From Planctomycetota bacterium (lineage in GTDB: Bacteria; Planctomycetota; UBA8108; JACQVS01): a stretch of 62,791 bases of DNA. The stretch lies in NCBI GenBank assembly GCA_016209605.1, contig JACQVS010000220.1:1-62791 (forward strand), given 5' to 3'. Shown here piece after piece: positions 1 to 9,379 of the stretch. The stretch's first letter is position 1. Each line of letters begins with the position of its first letter. The position numbers and the translations under genes are program-made. The notes below the pieces were generated by a model. The model was not told where the DNA came from, did not search any database, and was given only the letters and a program-made list of their open reading frames with translations.

Positions 1-139
1 CGGGCAGCCCTCCCAGCGACCCACTTCGTGGGTGCCCGCTGGTCCGGGCGCTCGAAGCTGCGCAACTGCTCGCTTCTCGCCCTTGTCTGGCGCCTTCTCG
101 CTCGGCCTCGGGCCTCGGAGCGACTTTCGGGACAGGCTC
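1..139. other. Non-coding edge with short hairpin
   Basis: No gene is recognised here. A perfect inverted repeat ACCCAC-TTC-GTGGGT lies at 19-33. It is not followed by a T-run, so it is not a clear terminator. The stretch lies downstream of the leftward oxidoreductase gene. Confidence 0.4.
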
Positions 140-1468
140 TTACAAATGCCAGGGCCAGCGCATCTGCCGTGAAAGCATCATATTGGCCGCTGGGTCCTTC
201 ACGAAGCGCTCGCGCTCCGGATCCCAGCGCAGCTTGCGGCCGAGGAGCATGGCGATGTTGCCAAGATGGGCGATGGTGATGGTGCGGTGGCCGATCTCGG
301 CCGGGGCGTAGCACGGCTTCCGCGATTTGACGCCATCGAGGAAGTTGCGCTGCTCGCCGGCGGGGCAGGTGTAGAGCCGGACTTCATTCTCGCCGATCCT
401 CGACTGCAGGATCTCATCGGAGCTGGCCTTCAAGGGGCCGCCCCAGCCGGCGCTCTCGATCCACCCGCCGGTGCCCTCGAAACGGATGCTCGGCTGCTTG
501 GAGTCGATGGTCAGGAGGACGCCGCTCGCGTACCTGCACTCGACGTGGAACTCGGTGGCGGTTTCGTAGAGGCCGCGGTCGGGGAACTGCCCCTTGCCCT
601 CGACCTCCACCGGGCCGGTGCGCTCGGTGTCATTCCCCCATTGCGCGATGTCGATCAAGTGGGCTCCCCAGTCGGTGAGCATGCCGCCCGAGTAGTCGAA
701 GATCCAGCGGAAGTTCCAGTGGCAGCGGGCCGGGCAGTATTCCGCCGCCGGCGCCGGGCCCAGCCAGAGGTCGAAGTCGAAGCCCTCGGGCGGCGGCTGG
801 ACGTCTTTGCTGGCGGTCCGGACCCAGTGGCCGTTCGGCAGGCCGACGCGAATGGCCTGGATCTTGCCGATGCGGCCGTTGCGGACCAGTTCACACATGC
901 GGTGGTAGACTTCCAGCGAGCGGTTCTCCGAGGCGGTCTGGAAGATGCGGTCCTGACGCTTCATGGTATCGCTGAGGACGCGCCCCTCGGCGACGGTGAG
1001 GCTGAGCGGCTTCTCGCACATCACATCCTTGCCGGCCTGGGCCGCGAGCACCGACGGCAGGACGTGCCAGTGGTCCGGAGTCGAGACCATGACGGCGTCG
1101 ATGTCCTTCCGGCCGATGATCTCGCGGAAGTCGTTGCAGGCGGCGCAGCCCTCGTACTTGGCCCCGGGCTGAGCGGCGGCGTAGTGGGCTTCGACGATCT
1201 TCCTGGCCTCCTCCCGGCGGCTCCGGTCGACGTCGCAGACGGCGAGCACCTGGGCGTCGGGCTCGGTGAGGAAGCGCTTCAAGTTGCGGTTGATGCCGTG
1301 GTCGCCGGCGCCGATGAATCCCAGTGCAACCCGTTCGCTGGGAGAGACGGCTCCTCCCAGGCCGAGGGCGGAGGCGGGGATGACCACCGGAGCGGCCAGG
1401 GCGCCGGCCGCGGCGGCGGTGCATCGACTTAAAAAATGGCGGCGGGAGAGGGAAAGCTTGGTAGTCAT
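140..1468 (-). CDS. Tat-exported Gfo/Idh/MocA-family oxidoreductase
   Basis: This is a 442-residue NAD(P)-dependent sugar or inositol dehydrogenase-like protein. The N terminus carries a twin-arginine signal (SRRHFLSR followed by an Ala-rich hydrophobic stretch), so it is probably exported folded. The Rossmann segment (GFIGAGDHG) follows at about residues 50-60. The family EKP motif is visible in MCEKPLSLTVAEG, and the C-terminal domain carries the WNFRWIFDYSGGMLTDWGAH block typical of the large planctomycete paralogue group. Substrate cannot be read from sequence. The start at 1468 places the RR motif about nine residues from the N terminus, as expected. The gene stands alone and is transcribed leftward towards the window edge. 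Confidence 0.9.
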   Translation of the reverse strand: MTTKLSLSRRHFLSRCTAAAAGALAAPVVIPASALGLGGAVSPSERVALGFIGAGDHGINRNLKRFLTEPDAQVLAVCDVDRSRREEARKIVEAHYAAAQPGAKYEGCAACNDFREIIGRKDIDAVMVSTPDHWHVLPSVLAAQAGKDVMCEKPLSLTVAEGRVLSDTMKRQDRIFQTASENRSLEVYHRMCELVRNGRIGKIQAIRVGLPNGHWVRTASKDVQPPPEGFDFDLWLGPAPAAEYCPARCHWNFRWIFDYSGGMLTDWGAHLIDIAQWGNDTERTGPVEVEGKGQFPDRGLYETATEFHVECRYASGVLLTIDSKQPSIRFEGTGGWIESAGWGGPLKASSDEILQSRIGENEVRLYTCPAGEQRNFLDGVKSRKPCYAPAEIGHRTITIAHLGNIAMLLGRKLRWDPERERFVKDPAANMMLSRQMRWPWHL

Positions 1469-1526
1469 GACGGTTCAGCTCCTGTTAACCTGAAGGTTTC
1501 GAAAATCTACCCCTTCGGGAAGCAGT

Positions 1527-1838
1527 TTATACCCATTGCCTTTCGCCAGCAAGAGGGACTGCAGCTCTGTAGCGATTCCGCAACATGTTGAGGAATCGCT
1601 GACAGGCGAGGGGATGCTCCCTGGCGAGGATCTGCCAGGATCCCGAGTGCCCGAGCGGACCAGCCAGCGGCCATCGGGATTCAGGGCCACGCTCCAGCTG
1701 GAAGCGCTGGGGGGGCGCCGGCCGGCCGAGGGAGAGGTAGACTGGTTCATTGGAGGTGGTCAACAGCTTGACCCCGGCGGTGGACATGGCATAGGCCAGG
1801 CGGCTGTCGTCGGGGTTGAATCGCGTGAGACCCCCCAC
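1527..1838 (-). pseudogene. Unrecognised short open frame, possible gene remnant
   Basis: About 103 codons are open and the frame extends upstream without a clear start or ribosome site. The translation (for example RFNPDDSRLAYAM near its N terminus) resembles one blade of a WD40/TolB-like propeller, a pattern that often reads F-x-PDG-x-x-LA. No complete domain is present. It may be the tail of a deleted propeller protein or a chance frame. The surrounding 1469-1987 stretch otherwise holds only the palindrome at 1876-1890. Confidence 0.25.
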
Positions 1839-1875
1839 CCTGGCGTAGGCGCGGACCAGCGCCAGAACCGCCCCG

Positions 1876-1890
1876 GCCCCTTGAAGGGGC
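1876..1890. repeat. Perfect short palindrome
   Basis: GCCCCTT-G-AAGGGGC is a 7-bp perfect inverted repeat with a one-base centre. It could be a transcript hairpin or a protein site. There is no T-run after it on either strand. Confidence 0.4.
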
Positions 1891-1987
1891 GGGATCCCAG
1901 CTAGGCGTCCTGATATCGCCCTCAGAACATGTCGAATAAGGGAATTCCTTACTGGAGCGAGCGAGGGCGGCGAATTATTATAAAAGA

Positions 1988-2851
1988 ATGCCTTCAGTAA
2001 GTAAGCAGATGGAGCAGGCTAGATGGGCACGCGTCACCAAGACCCATTGCCTCGAGCGGGAATCGACTGCGTTGATTGTCATAGATATGCAGCGCGGCTT
2101 CCTTGATCCTGGAGCCTCGCTCGAAGTGCCCAAAGGACGCGCGATCATTCCAAACCTCCACCTAATGATCGAGACCTGCCGCGCCCAGGGTGTTCCCGTC
2201 ATCTTCACGCAGTTCGTTTATTCGACGGCGGTGCCCTGCCTATGTGGTGATCCTTTCGGAATCGAGCACCTGCCTGCTCCCGTGAGTCAGCCCACCGGCC
2301 TTGGACGTCCTTCGAGCAACTGCCTGATTGGTCCCAACGCTGGCTTGGGCTCTGAATCGGCGGAAATCATCGGTGAACTCATGCCACGACCTGATGAGCT
2401 GGTGATCCAGGGCCACACTTACGACAAGTTCTACGGGACGCCGCTGGACCTGGCCCTCCGTTGCCGGGGAATCGACTATCTCATTGTTGCCGGTATGACG
2501 ACCGAAATCTGCGTGAATTGCACCGTCTTGGCCGCGGCTGCGCGCAATTACCGCGTGACCGTCGTTACCGATGGCGTCGCCACCGTTGAGGAGGATGTCC
2601 AGCAGTTTTGCTTCAACATCTGGCAAAGGAAATTCGCTCGCCTCTGCCAACGGGCGGTCGCGCAGGAAAAGAGTGTCCTTCTGATTGCCAAGCGCAATCT
2701 CAACAGTGCCCTCGCTCAAGGGGCGAATCCTGGGCTCCGGCGTGGCCAGCTTCCGGGGGAACAACACTGCCAACGTGTCTTCGCCGGTTGGAACGTCCAC
2801 TGTCAAATGTTGAACCGGGCGCCCCCGGGTCCACACTTGAAGAGCACATAG
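1988..2851 (+). CDS. Isochorismatase-family cysteine hydrolase, C-terminus replaced
   Basis: Residues 25-219 form a near-complete isochorismatase-like (nicotinamidase-type) alpha/beta hydrolase. The expected triad is visible: Asp33 in LIVIDMQRGF, Lys147 in HTYDKFYGTPLDLAL, and Cys175 in TTEICVNC. The family usually ends shortly after the RKFARL segment, reached here at residue 219 (about 2642). The last ~68 codons have no family resemblance and run antisense to a heparinase-like fragment, so the natural stop has been lost and the tail is foreign. The core fold is nearly whole and activity is possible. The start is uncertain: no ribosome site precedes 1988, and Met8 is an alternative. Substrate is not identifiable. 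Confidence 0.75.
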   Translation: MPSVSKQMEQARWARVTKTHCLERESTALIVIDMQRGFLDPGASLEVPKGRAIIPNLHLMIETCRAQGVPVIFTQFVYSTAVPCLCGDPFGIEHLPAPVSQPTGLGRPSSNCLIGPNAGLGSESAEIIGELMPRPDELVIQGHTYDKFYGTPLDLALRCRGIDYLIVAGMTTEICVNCTVLAAAARNYRVTVVTDGVATVEEDVQQFCFNIWQRKFARLCQRAVAQEKSVLLIAKRNLNSALAQGANPGLRRGQLPGEQHCQRVFAGWNVHCQMLNRAPPGPHLKST

Positions 2852-4362
2852 GACTCGTCGGGCGTGCCGGCGCCATGACGCAAGACCGCCCCGTACCCCG
2901 CCAGTGGTTGACTGGCAAGCCTGGGCGGGCGGCAACGGCTGAGGTCTTCCGGAGTCAGCGCGCCAATCAGGAGCCGTCCTGGCAGCGTTTGCGCCCGTTC
3001 CAGTGGCGGGCGGTGAGACCCCATCAGTGTTTTGCCGCCGCTCTCCAGGAAAGCACCCATGAGTTCCTCCGCCAGTTCCGGAGCGATGGCGCGCAGGTCC
3101 CCGGCTATGAGCGCGACGTTGTAGTTCACCTCGACGCCTGCCGGGCCTCCATGATCGCCGACGCCAGGGACCAGGCGCGTTCTCACCACAGACGACGCTG
3201 CGCCTTGAGCGATGCCTTTTGCCAGGATATTGGCGTCGTTCGGGGTGGGAGGCGTCGACAGGAGGACGCCCCAGCGCAAGAACTCCTGGAAATCCAGTGA
3301 CCGTAAAACTTCGTCGCGTCCAGCGACATGCGCCTGATGGGCAACATAGACTTGGCTCGCCAGGGTCTGGTGGTAGTAGCAACCGGGATTCTCCGCCCAT
3401 TTCCCGCTGCCCGGCACGCCCCAGATAAAGTCCGACTGCAGAACACGGTCTATGGCGTGTTGCGCCCAGGCATGACTCAGCGGGTGGTCCGGTAAAACGA
3501 AACCCAGCGCCGCCATGCCCGCGTACCGCGCAGCGTCGAAATCCTGCTGTCCCGCGTTGTACTGCCACGTGATCCAGTCCGGATCCATGATGCGATAAGC
3601 CAGCACCGCGAGCGCCGCCCGGATGTCGCGCAGTTCTTCCGTTGAAAACAGACCCGATGCTTCCATCAGGTCGTAAGCCTCACAGAGATTCGATATCCCC
3701 CGAACCGAGACGAGGTTGTACTCGTCATGCCCCAAATCGAGCCCCTTGAACGTTTGCGTCGCCACGTGTAGAACCCAGTCACGGAGCGTTCTTGCTCCCC
3801 AAAAAGGACGCGGGTCACCGATCACGAAGCCTCTAAAAAGAGAATCGTCGCCACTCGAAACGTGGGGAAAGAACGAGTCTTTTTGAAGCCGCGCCTGGAT
3901 TTTTCCCGTCGAGATCCTCACAACCTCAGCTTCGATCTCACAAGTTAAGGGAGAATTGAACGGCGGGGCTTCGGCTTGTCCCGTCCCGTAGTAAAGGCGA
4001 TAGGTTTGTCGGGACTTGGGCAACACCTCCGCGAAGAAATGAACCGTGGCACGGACGATCACATCCGAGCCCGTCCTCACAACGGCGCCTGCGAGTTGAT
4101 AAGGAATGCTGGCGCGCACCGTCGTGTCGTAGAGAATCAGGGAAGGCGGTGAGGCGCCTTGCAGGAATTCGACTTGATACGCAACTCGCTGCCGCGTCCA
4201 CGTCAAGTTGAAGGGATTGTTGATGGTGAAATCAATAAATCGGTGGCGTGTCTCGCCATCCGTGCCGGCCATTTCGAGTGGCGCGTCCACAGGGGCGGTT
4301 ACGGGCTTGGGCAGTGCAGGCGGCTCATAGAGGACATCGATGACTTGCGAACGGGTCTCTTC
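2640..4362 (-). pseudogene. Heparinase II/III-like polysaccharide lyase fragment
   Basis: On the minus strand an open frame from about 4362 down to 2803 encodes a carbohydrate-active protein. An N-terminal beta-rich part is followed by a helical toroid-like part containing WITWQYNAGQQDFDAARYAG. It then reaches the family-like segment GAVLRHGAGTPDESYVLFK. A stop at 2803 interrupts it. The next frame over continues sensibly to about 2640 with a typical C-terminal segment (GTVEIALGNQKDTLFL), so a frameshift lies near 2800-2815. The 3' end stops abruptly against the isochorismatase gene, and the 5' end stops against the malectin fragment with no start or signal peptide. It is a doubly truncated, frameshifted remnant. 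The family assignment is by resemblance. Confidence 0.6.
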
Positions 4363-5481
4363 GAGGTTCCCCTCCGTATCAACATGGGAGGTGCAGAGAC
4401 CGTGGACTCCCTTGGCCGGACCTGGCTGGGCGACGGCCCCGGGCCGGGGGACCCGTTGAACATCCGCCCCAATGACGGGGGGGCTCCGAACACCATCGAG
4501 AACTGGGAGAGCGGGCGATTCCAGTCCGACTCCCTCGCCGCCCTGGGATTGGACCCGACCAGCCCCAATGACGCATACATCTTCAACACCATCCGCTTCG
4601 GTACCGACTTCCGTCTGGAGATCCCGATCCCCAACGGAACGTACGCGGTGAACCTGTACTTCACCGAGGGGTGCGGCTGCACGAACCGCCACTTCAAGAT
4701 CGGGATCCAGGGGACCATCGTCGACCCGGACGCGAGCGTCGCCGGGTGGAGCGGCGGGATGATGGGCCGGGTGGGCCAGCTGGCCTTCCCGGTCATCAAG
4801 GTCGAGGACGGGGTCCTTCGGATCGGCCTTCTCCCCTGCCCCGGCTGCCCCGGGGGCGGCAATAACGACATCATCGTCGACGCCATCGAGGTTCTCCCGG
4901 AGGGAGGGCTTCCCCCGCCGGCGCCACTGGGCGTCAAGGGGAACCCGGGAGACGCGAAGGTGGACCTCACCTGGGAGGCCGTTGCCCAGGCCCAGGGCTA
5001 TAACGTCTACAGGTCGGAGAAGGACGGGCCGGTCAAGGTCAACGGGGACCTCGTCCGGGTCACCTCATTCACCGACACCGGCCTCACCAACGGCGTCAGC
5101 TATTGCTACTCCATACGCTCGGTGTCCGGGGAGGGTAGGGAGAGCCAGGATTCCCTCAGCGCCTGCATCGCGCCCCTGAAGCCCGCAGGGCCAAACTTCC
5201 GCCGCGGCGATGTGGATCCGAACGGGGACATGGATACGAGCGATGCAATCAATATCCTGGTTTACAAATTCCTCGGACAATTCACCCCGACGTGCTTGGA
5301 CGCCCTGGATGCCGATGACAACGGCGAAATCGACCAGACCGATGCCATCAGGATCCTGCTCTACGCCTTCTTGGGCGGCGATCCGCTTCCAGCTCCGTTT
5401 AAGGTTTGCGGCCTGGATGAAACGCCCGACGCCAACGGGCAGGACTTGGGTTGCGAATCTTACCCGGATTGTAAACCATAG
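4363..5481 (+). pseudogene. 5'-truncated malectin / fibronectin III / dockerin secreted protein
   Basis: The recognisable protein starts abruptly at EVPLRINMGG (about 4363), the usual first strand of a malectin-like carbohydrate-binding domain. That domain runs roughly 185 residues to VDAIEVLPEG. A single fibronectin type III domain follows (4920-5190, with the YNVYRSEKDGP strand), then a paired dockerin/EF-hand tail (RRGDVDPNGDMDTSDAI and DADDNGEIDQTDAI) ending in a Cys-containing tail. No signal peptide or start codon of its own is present. Upstream codons in frame are antisense to the heparinase-like fragment. The natural protein was presumably a larger exported polysaccharide-acting or binding protein. 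Confidence 0.65.
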
Positions 5482-6100
5482 CGAAAAACTGTCTTAACCC
5501 CCACTGCTCGCGAGCAACCGTCGGGGAATGCTCAATTCCCGAGCGCGGTCATTTCAGGTGCCGCAAGGCTCAAAATGGTCTGCCCGCGATCTTCTGGGAG
5601 GCTGCTGGGAGGAATTCCTGCCGCGGGTCAAGGAAGCTTCGAGTGCCGCTTCCGATCGGCTCCACAGGAGGGGCGGTCTCGCTAGGGCGCTCCCGAGACG
5701 GCACCCTCTTCGGCGATGCCGAAGGCCCCGCGACCGTCTTCGTCGGCGCGGCCGGAATCGGCCCGTCCTGCCGGTTGACTATAGACGGCACGTTGGTCGA
5801 GCTGGACCATCTATGACGGCCGGCTGAAGCTCCTCGTGCCAGGGGGCCAGCACGAGTTCATGGTTCTCCCGCGCTCTTGAGTCAGAGCGAACTCCTCCAA
5901 CTCCGCAACCAGGATTGCGGCGCCGCCGCTCGGCGATTTTTCTGCTGGCGTGACCACGGTCACATGGTTTATCCTGATCACAATTACAATTACGTCCAGT
6001 TGGCGCACCTGTGGTGCTCGAGCTGGAGTCAAGGCTTGAGCGGTTCTCCGGGTTCTTTGTCAAGGCGAAATTTTGTTCACCATTCATTCAGGAGGAAGCG
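5482..6100. other. Long intergenic stretch with degraded coding traces
   Basis: No intact gene is seen in 619 bases. A palindrome TGCTCGCGAGCA lies at 5505-5516, followed by a hairpin with arms GGGAAT/ATTCCC at about 5525-5541. Frames between 5647 and 5880 read like fragments of a beta-rich secreted protein, with two short protein-like segments in different frames, so a decayed gene is possible. The last ~30 bases hold the strong ribosome site (AGGAGGAAG) of the B12 operon. A promoter for that operon presumably lies here but I could not identify one with confidence. Confidence 0.4.
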
Positions 6101-6739
6101 ATGCCCCGTTATTCCCAGCTTTACGATGCCATTCTGAAAGGCGATTTGAAAACGGCGGTCTCGACGACCCAGGAGGCGCTGGCCAAGGGCGCCGATCCGG
6201 AAAACCTGGTCGCCGAGTCGATGGTTCCGGCCATGGACGAGGTCGGCCGGCGGTTCGAGGCCAACGAGTACTTCGTGCCGGAGTTGATGATCGCCGCCCG
6301 CGCCATGAAAGGAGCCCTCGAGATCCTCCGGCCGCTCCTCACCCAGAAAGGCGCCAAGCCGACGGGAAGGATCGTCATCGGCACGGTCAAGGGAGACCTG
6401 CACGACATCGGCAAGAACCTGGTCGCTTCCATGCTCGAGGGGGGCGGCTTCGAGGTCATTGACCTCGGCATCAACGTCTCCCCGCAGCAGTTCGTCGAGG
6501 CGGTCAAGAGGACCAATGCGGAGATGGTCGGCCTCTCGGCCCTCCTCACCACCACCATGCCCTCCATGCGCACCATCGTTCAAGCCTTCAAGGACGCGGG
6601 GCTGCGCGACCGGGTAAAGATCATGATCGGCGGCGCGCCCATCACCCAGGAGTATGCCAACGAGATCGGCGCCGATGCCTTCGGCGAGAACGCCCGGACC
6701 GCCGTGACGCTGGCTCGCCAGCTCATGGGAGTCTGCTGA
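6101..6739 (+). CDS. Corrinoid (B12)-binding methyl carrier protein
   Basis: This 212-residue protein has the two-part architecture of MtaC/MtbC/MetH corrinoid modules. A four-helix cap occupies residues 1-85 (AMDEVGRRFEANEYFVPELMI). A Rossmann-type B12 domain follows, with the cobalt-ligating motif GDLHDIGK (His101 as lower ligand) and the downstream GLSALLTTTM and GGAPITQEYA loops. It shuttles a methyl group between two methyltransferases. The start at 6101 is set by AGGAGGAAG just upstream; an in-frame upstream ATG has no such site. Its stop overlaps the next start (TGATG), so the five genes to 10884 are one translationally coupled operon. The donor substrate cannot be read from this protein. 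Confidence 0.93.
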   Translation: MPRYSQLYDAILKGDLKTAVSTTQEALAKGADPENLVAESMVPAMDEVGRRFEANEYFVPELMIAARAMKGALEILRPLLTQKGAKPTGRIVIGTVKGDLHDIGKNLVASMLEGGGFEVIDLGINVSPQQFVEAVKRTNAEMVGLSALLTTTMPSMRTIVQAFKDAGLRDRVKIMIGGAPITQEYANEIGADAFGENARTAVTLARQLMGVC

Positions 6740-7611
6740 TGCACTCGCTCATGGAGCGGCTTCTCGCCCAGGGAACGGTGGTGACCGATGGAGCCTGGGG
6801 GACGCAGCTCCAGGCCCGGGGCCTGGCCGATGGGGAGTGCCCGGATGCGTGGAACCTGTCGCATCCCGATCAGGTCGAGGCGGTGGCGCGGGACTACGTC
6901 GAGGCCGGCAGCCAGGTCATCTTGACCAATACTTTCCGGGCCAACCGATTGACCCTGGCGGGCTACGGTCTGGCGGAGCAGGTTCGCGCCATCAACCGGC
7001 GGGGAGCGGAGATCTCGAAACGCGCCGCCGCCGGCCGCGCCCGGGTTTTCGCCTCGATCGGGCCGAGCGGCAAGATGCTGTTCACCGGCGAGGTGACCGA
7101 GGAGGATTGGCTCGCCGCCTTCGCGGAGCAGGCCGAGGCGCTGGCCGAGGGCGGGGCGGATGGCTTCGTCGTTGAAACCCTCTCCGATCCGGCGGAGGCG
7201 AGGATCGCCGTTCAGGCGGCCCGGCGGACCGGCCTGCCGGTGGTGGGTTCCCTGGTCTTCGACTCCGGCAAGGAGAAAGACCGCACCATGATGGGGACGA
7301 CGCCGGAGCAGGCGGCCGCCGAGCTGGCCGAGGCCGGCGCCGATGCCGTCGGCGCCAACTGCGGCCTGGGCATCGCCGGTTACGTGCCGATCTGCCGGCG
7401 CCTCCGCCGGGCGGTGGACTTGCCGGTGTGGATCAAGGCCAACGCCGGACTGCCGGCGCTGGTCAACGGCCGGACGGTCTACGCCACCAGGCCGGAGGAG
7501 TTCGCCGGTTACGTCCCGGCCTTGATCGACGCCGGCGCGAGCTTCATCGGCAGCTGCTGCGGGACCGGACCGGAGTTCATCCGGGCGATCCGGAAGGAGC
7601 TGTCGAGATGA
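6739..7611 (+). CDS. Homocysteine S-methyltransferase domain protein
   Basis: This 290-residue stand-alone Hcy-binding TIM barrel is equivalent to the N-terminal module of MetH or to betaine-homocysteine methyltransferase. The zinc ligands are all present: Cys208 (GANCGLG) and Cys273/Cys274 (GSCCGTG). The N-terminal barrel strand DGAWGTQLQARG and the TNTFRANR segment are typical. It should activate homocysteine thiolate on zinc and accept methyl from the co-encoded corrinoid protein to give methionine. Its start overlaps the upstream stop. No pterin-binding domain is attached or found nearby, which matters for what feeds the methyl group in. Confidence 0.92.
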   Translation: MHSLMERLLAQGTVVTDGAWGTQLQARGLADGECPDAWNLSHPDQVEAVARDYVEAGSQVILTNTFRANRLTLAGYGLAEQVRAINRRGAEISKRAAAGRARVFASIGPSGKMLFTGEVTEEDWLAAFAEQAEALAEGGADGFVVETLSDPAEARIAVQAARRTGLPVVGSLVFDSGKEKDRTMMGTTPEQAAAELAEAGADAVGANCGLGIAGYVPICRRLRRAVDLPVWIKANAGLPALVNGRTVYATRPEEFAGYVPALIDAGASFIGSCCGTGPEFIRAIRKELSR

Positions 7612-8357
7612 AGCTCAAGCTCATCGCTTGCGAGGTCTTTTACCGCGAGCTGTGCGCCGCCATCGCGCGCTCCGTCAACCAGGTCGACCTCGAGTTCCTG
7701 CCCAAAGGGCTTCATGACATCGGCAAGGTGGGCATGCTGGCGCGCCTTCAAGAAGCGGTGAGCCGCGTCGATGAATCGAAGTACGCGGCCATCCTCCTCG
7801 GCTACGGCTTCTGCAACTACGGGCTCGCCGGCCTGCGGGCCGGGACGATCCCCCTCGTGATCCCCCGCGCCCACGACTGCATCACCCTCTTCCTCGGCTC
7901 CAAGGAGAGGTACCTCGACTATTTCAACGATCATCCCGGCGTCTACTTCCAGACCTCCGGCTGGATCGAGCGGGGGAAGCGGCTGGAGGAGTTCAGCCAG
8001 CTTTCCATCACCCGTAAAAGCGGCATGGATGCGACCTACGAGGAGCTGGTGGAGAAGTACGGCGAGGACAACGCCAAATTTCTGTACGCCGAGCTGTGCA
8101 ATCACACCCGCAACTACGGCCAGATCACCTTCATCGAAATGGGCGTCGAGCCGGGCGGACAGTTCGAGAAGCAGGCGCAGGAGGCGGCCGCCGAGCGCGG
8201 CTGGAAGTTCGAGAAGGTCGCCGGCGACCTGTCCTTGATCCAGCGCCTGGTGGATGGCCGGTGGGATGAAAGGGATTTCCTGGTGGTGCCGGCCGGCTGG
8301 CGCGTCGCCGTCACCTACGGCGATGACCTCATCAAGGCGGAGGAGGTAAAAGCATGA
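7608..8357 (+). CDS. DUF1638 protein of the methyl-transfer operon
   Basis: This 249-residue protein has the features of the DUF1638 family. The N terminus is KLIACEVFYREL with a conserved-looking Cys8. It is followed by EFLPKGLHD, ILLGYGFCNYGLAGL and the IPRAHDCITLFLGS block with conserved Cys and His. No enzymatic function is established to my knowledge. It recurs beside corrinoid methyltransferases, so a role in B12 handling or in methyl entry is an inference from context. It overlaps both neighbours by four bases (ATGA), which means strong translational coupling. No signal peptide or membrane segment is visible, so it is cytoplasmic. Confidence 0.85.
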   Translation: MKLKLIACEVFYRELCAAIARSVNQVDLEFLPKGLHDIGKVGMLARLQEAVSRVDESKYAAILLGYGFCNYGLAGLRAGTIPLVIPRAHDCITLFLGSKERYLDYFNDHPGVYFQTSGWIERGKRLEEFSQLSITRKSGMDATYEELVEKYGEDNAKFLYAELCNHTRNYGQITFIEMGVEPGGQFEKQAQEAAAERGWKFEKVAGDLSLIQRLVDGRWDERDFLVVPAGWRVAVTYGDDLIKAEEVKA

Positions 8358-9379
8358 ACAGCCGCGAGCGTTTCTTCGCCTTCCTCGAGGGGCGGCAGAC
8401 GGACCATCTGGTGCTCATGCCCATCACCATGATGTTCGCGGCCGAGCACGCCGGCGTGCGCTACGGCGACTATGCCCGGGACCACCGCGTCCTCGTCAAG
8501 GCGCAGCTCAACATCGCCGAGAAGTTCGGCTTCGACTACGTCTCCTGCATCTCCGATCCGGCGCGCGAGGCCGCTGACTGCGGCGCCGCCATCCAGTACT
8601 TCGACGACCAGCCGCCGGCGATCGATGAAGCCAGCGCGCTGCTGATGGACAAGACGGCGCTGGCGCGGCTCCAGGTCCCCGATCCGCTGGGCGGCGGGCG
8701 CATGCACGATCGCGTCCAGGCGGCGGCGCTCTTCAAGGAGCGCGCCGGCAGGGACAAGGTCATCGAGGGCTGGGTGGAGGGGCCGTGCGCCGAGGGGGCC
8801 GACCTGCGCGGCATCAACAATCTGATGCTCGATTTCTTTGACGATCCGGCCTTCGTCCGCGACCTCTTCGAATTCGTCATCGAGATGGAGCTGCGCTTCG
8901 CCCGCGACCAGCTCGATGCTGGCGCCGACCTCATCGGCGTGGGCGATGCCGCCGCCTCGCTGGTGGGGCCGCAGCTGTATGAGGAGTTCGTCTGGCCTTT
9001 TGAGAAGAAGCTGGTCGAGGGCCTGCATGGCATGGGTGCGCGGGTGCGCCTCCACATCTGCGGCAACACCTGGCCGCTCCTCGAGGGCATGGGGCGGCTC
9101 GGCTGCGAGATCGTCGATCTCGACTACCCCTCGCCCATGGGGGAGGGGCGGCAGAAGATGGGTCCCGGCCAGGCGCTGCTCGGCAACCTCAATCCCGTCG
9201 CCATCCTCAGGAACGGCGCCGCCGAGCAGGTCACGCACTCGGTGGCGGAGTGCCACCGGCAGGCCGGCGAGCGCTTCATCGTCGGCGCCGGCTGCGAGGT
9301 GCCGCGCGGCACGCCGCCGGGAAACATCCTGGCGCTGCGGGACTACGCCCGCTCCCACGCTCCCAGGCTTTCGCCATGA
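8354..9379 (+). CDS. Uroporphyrinogen-decarboxylase-family zinc methyltransferase
   Basis: This 341-residue TIM-barrel protein resembles the MtaA/MtbA/CmuA branch of the UroD superfamily rather than true heme-pathway HemE. It carries the methyltransferase zinc set: His234 and Cys236 in LHICGNT and Cys314 in GAGCEVPRGTP. The N terminus (RERFFAFLEGRQTDHL) is typical of corrinoid-linked members. Such enzymes move methyl between a corrinoid protein and a thiol or a methylated substrate. With a separate Hcy enzyme in the operon, this one more likely loads methyl onto the corrinoid protein from an unidentified donor. It overlaps both neighbours by four bases. Confidence 0.9.
   Translation: MNSRERFFAFLEGRQTDHLVLMPITMMFAAEHAGVRYGDYARDHRVLVKAQLNIAEKFGFDYVSCISDPAREAADCGAAIQYFDDQPPAIDEASALLMDKTALARLQVPDPLGGGRMHDRVQAAALFKERAGRDKVIEGWVEGPCAEGADLRGINNLMLDFFDDPAFVRDLFEFVIEMELRFARDQLDAGADLIGVGDAAASLVGPQLYEEFVWPFEKKLVEGLHGMGARVRLHICGNTWPLLEGMGRLGCEIVDLDYPSPMGEGRQKMGPGQALLGNLNPVAILRNGAAEQVTHSVAECHRQAGERFIVGAGCEVPRGTPPGNILALRDYARSHAPRLSP

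Noticed and set aside
1..60. Possible terminator from the 19-33 hairpin
   Set aside because: The stem is only six pairs and no T-run follows on either strand.
266..1432. 388-codon open frame on the plus strand opposite the oxidoreductase
   Set aside because: It is antisense to a clearly conserved gene, has no ribosome site, and its composition is that of a GC-rich shadow frame.
5980..6030. Possible sigma-54 promoter upstream of the B12 operon
   Set aside because: A TGGCGC...TGGTGC pattern is present, but the GG-GC spacing does not fit the -24/-12 consensus.
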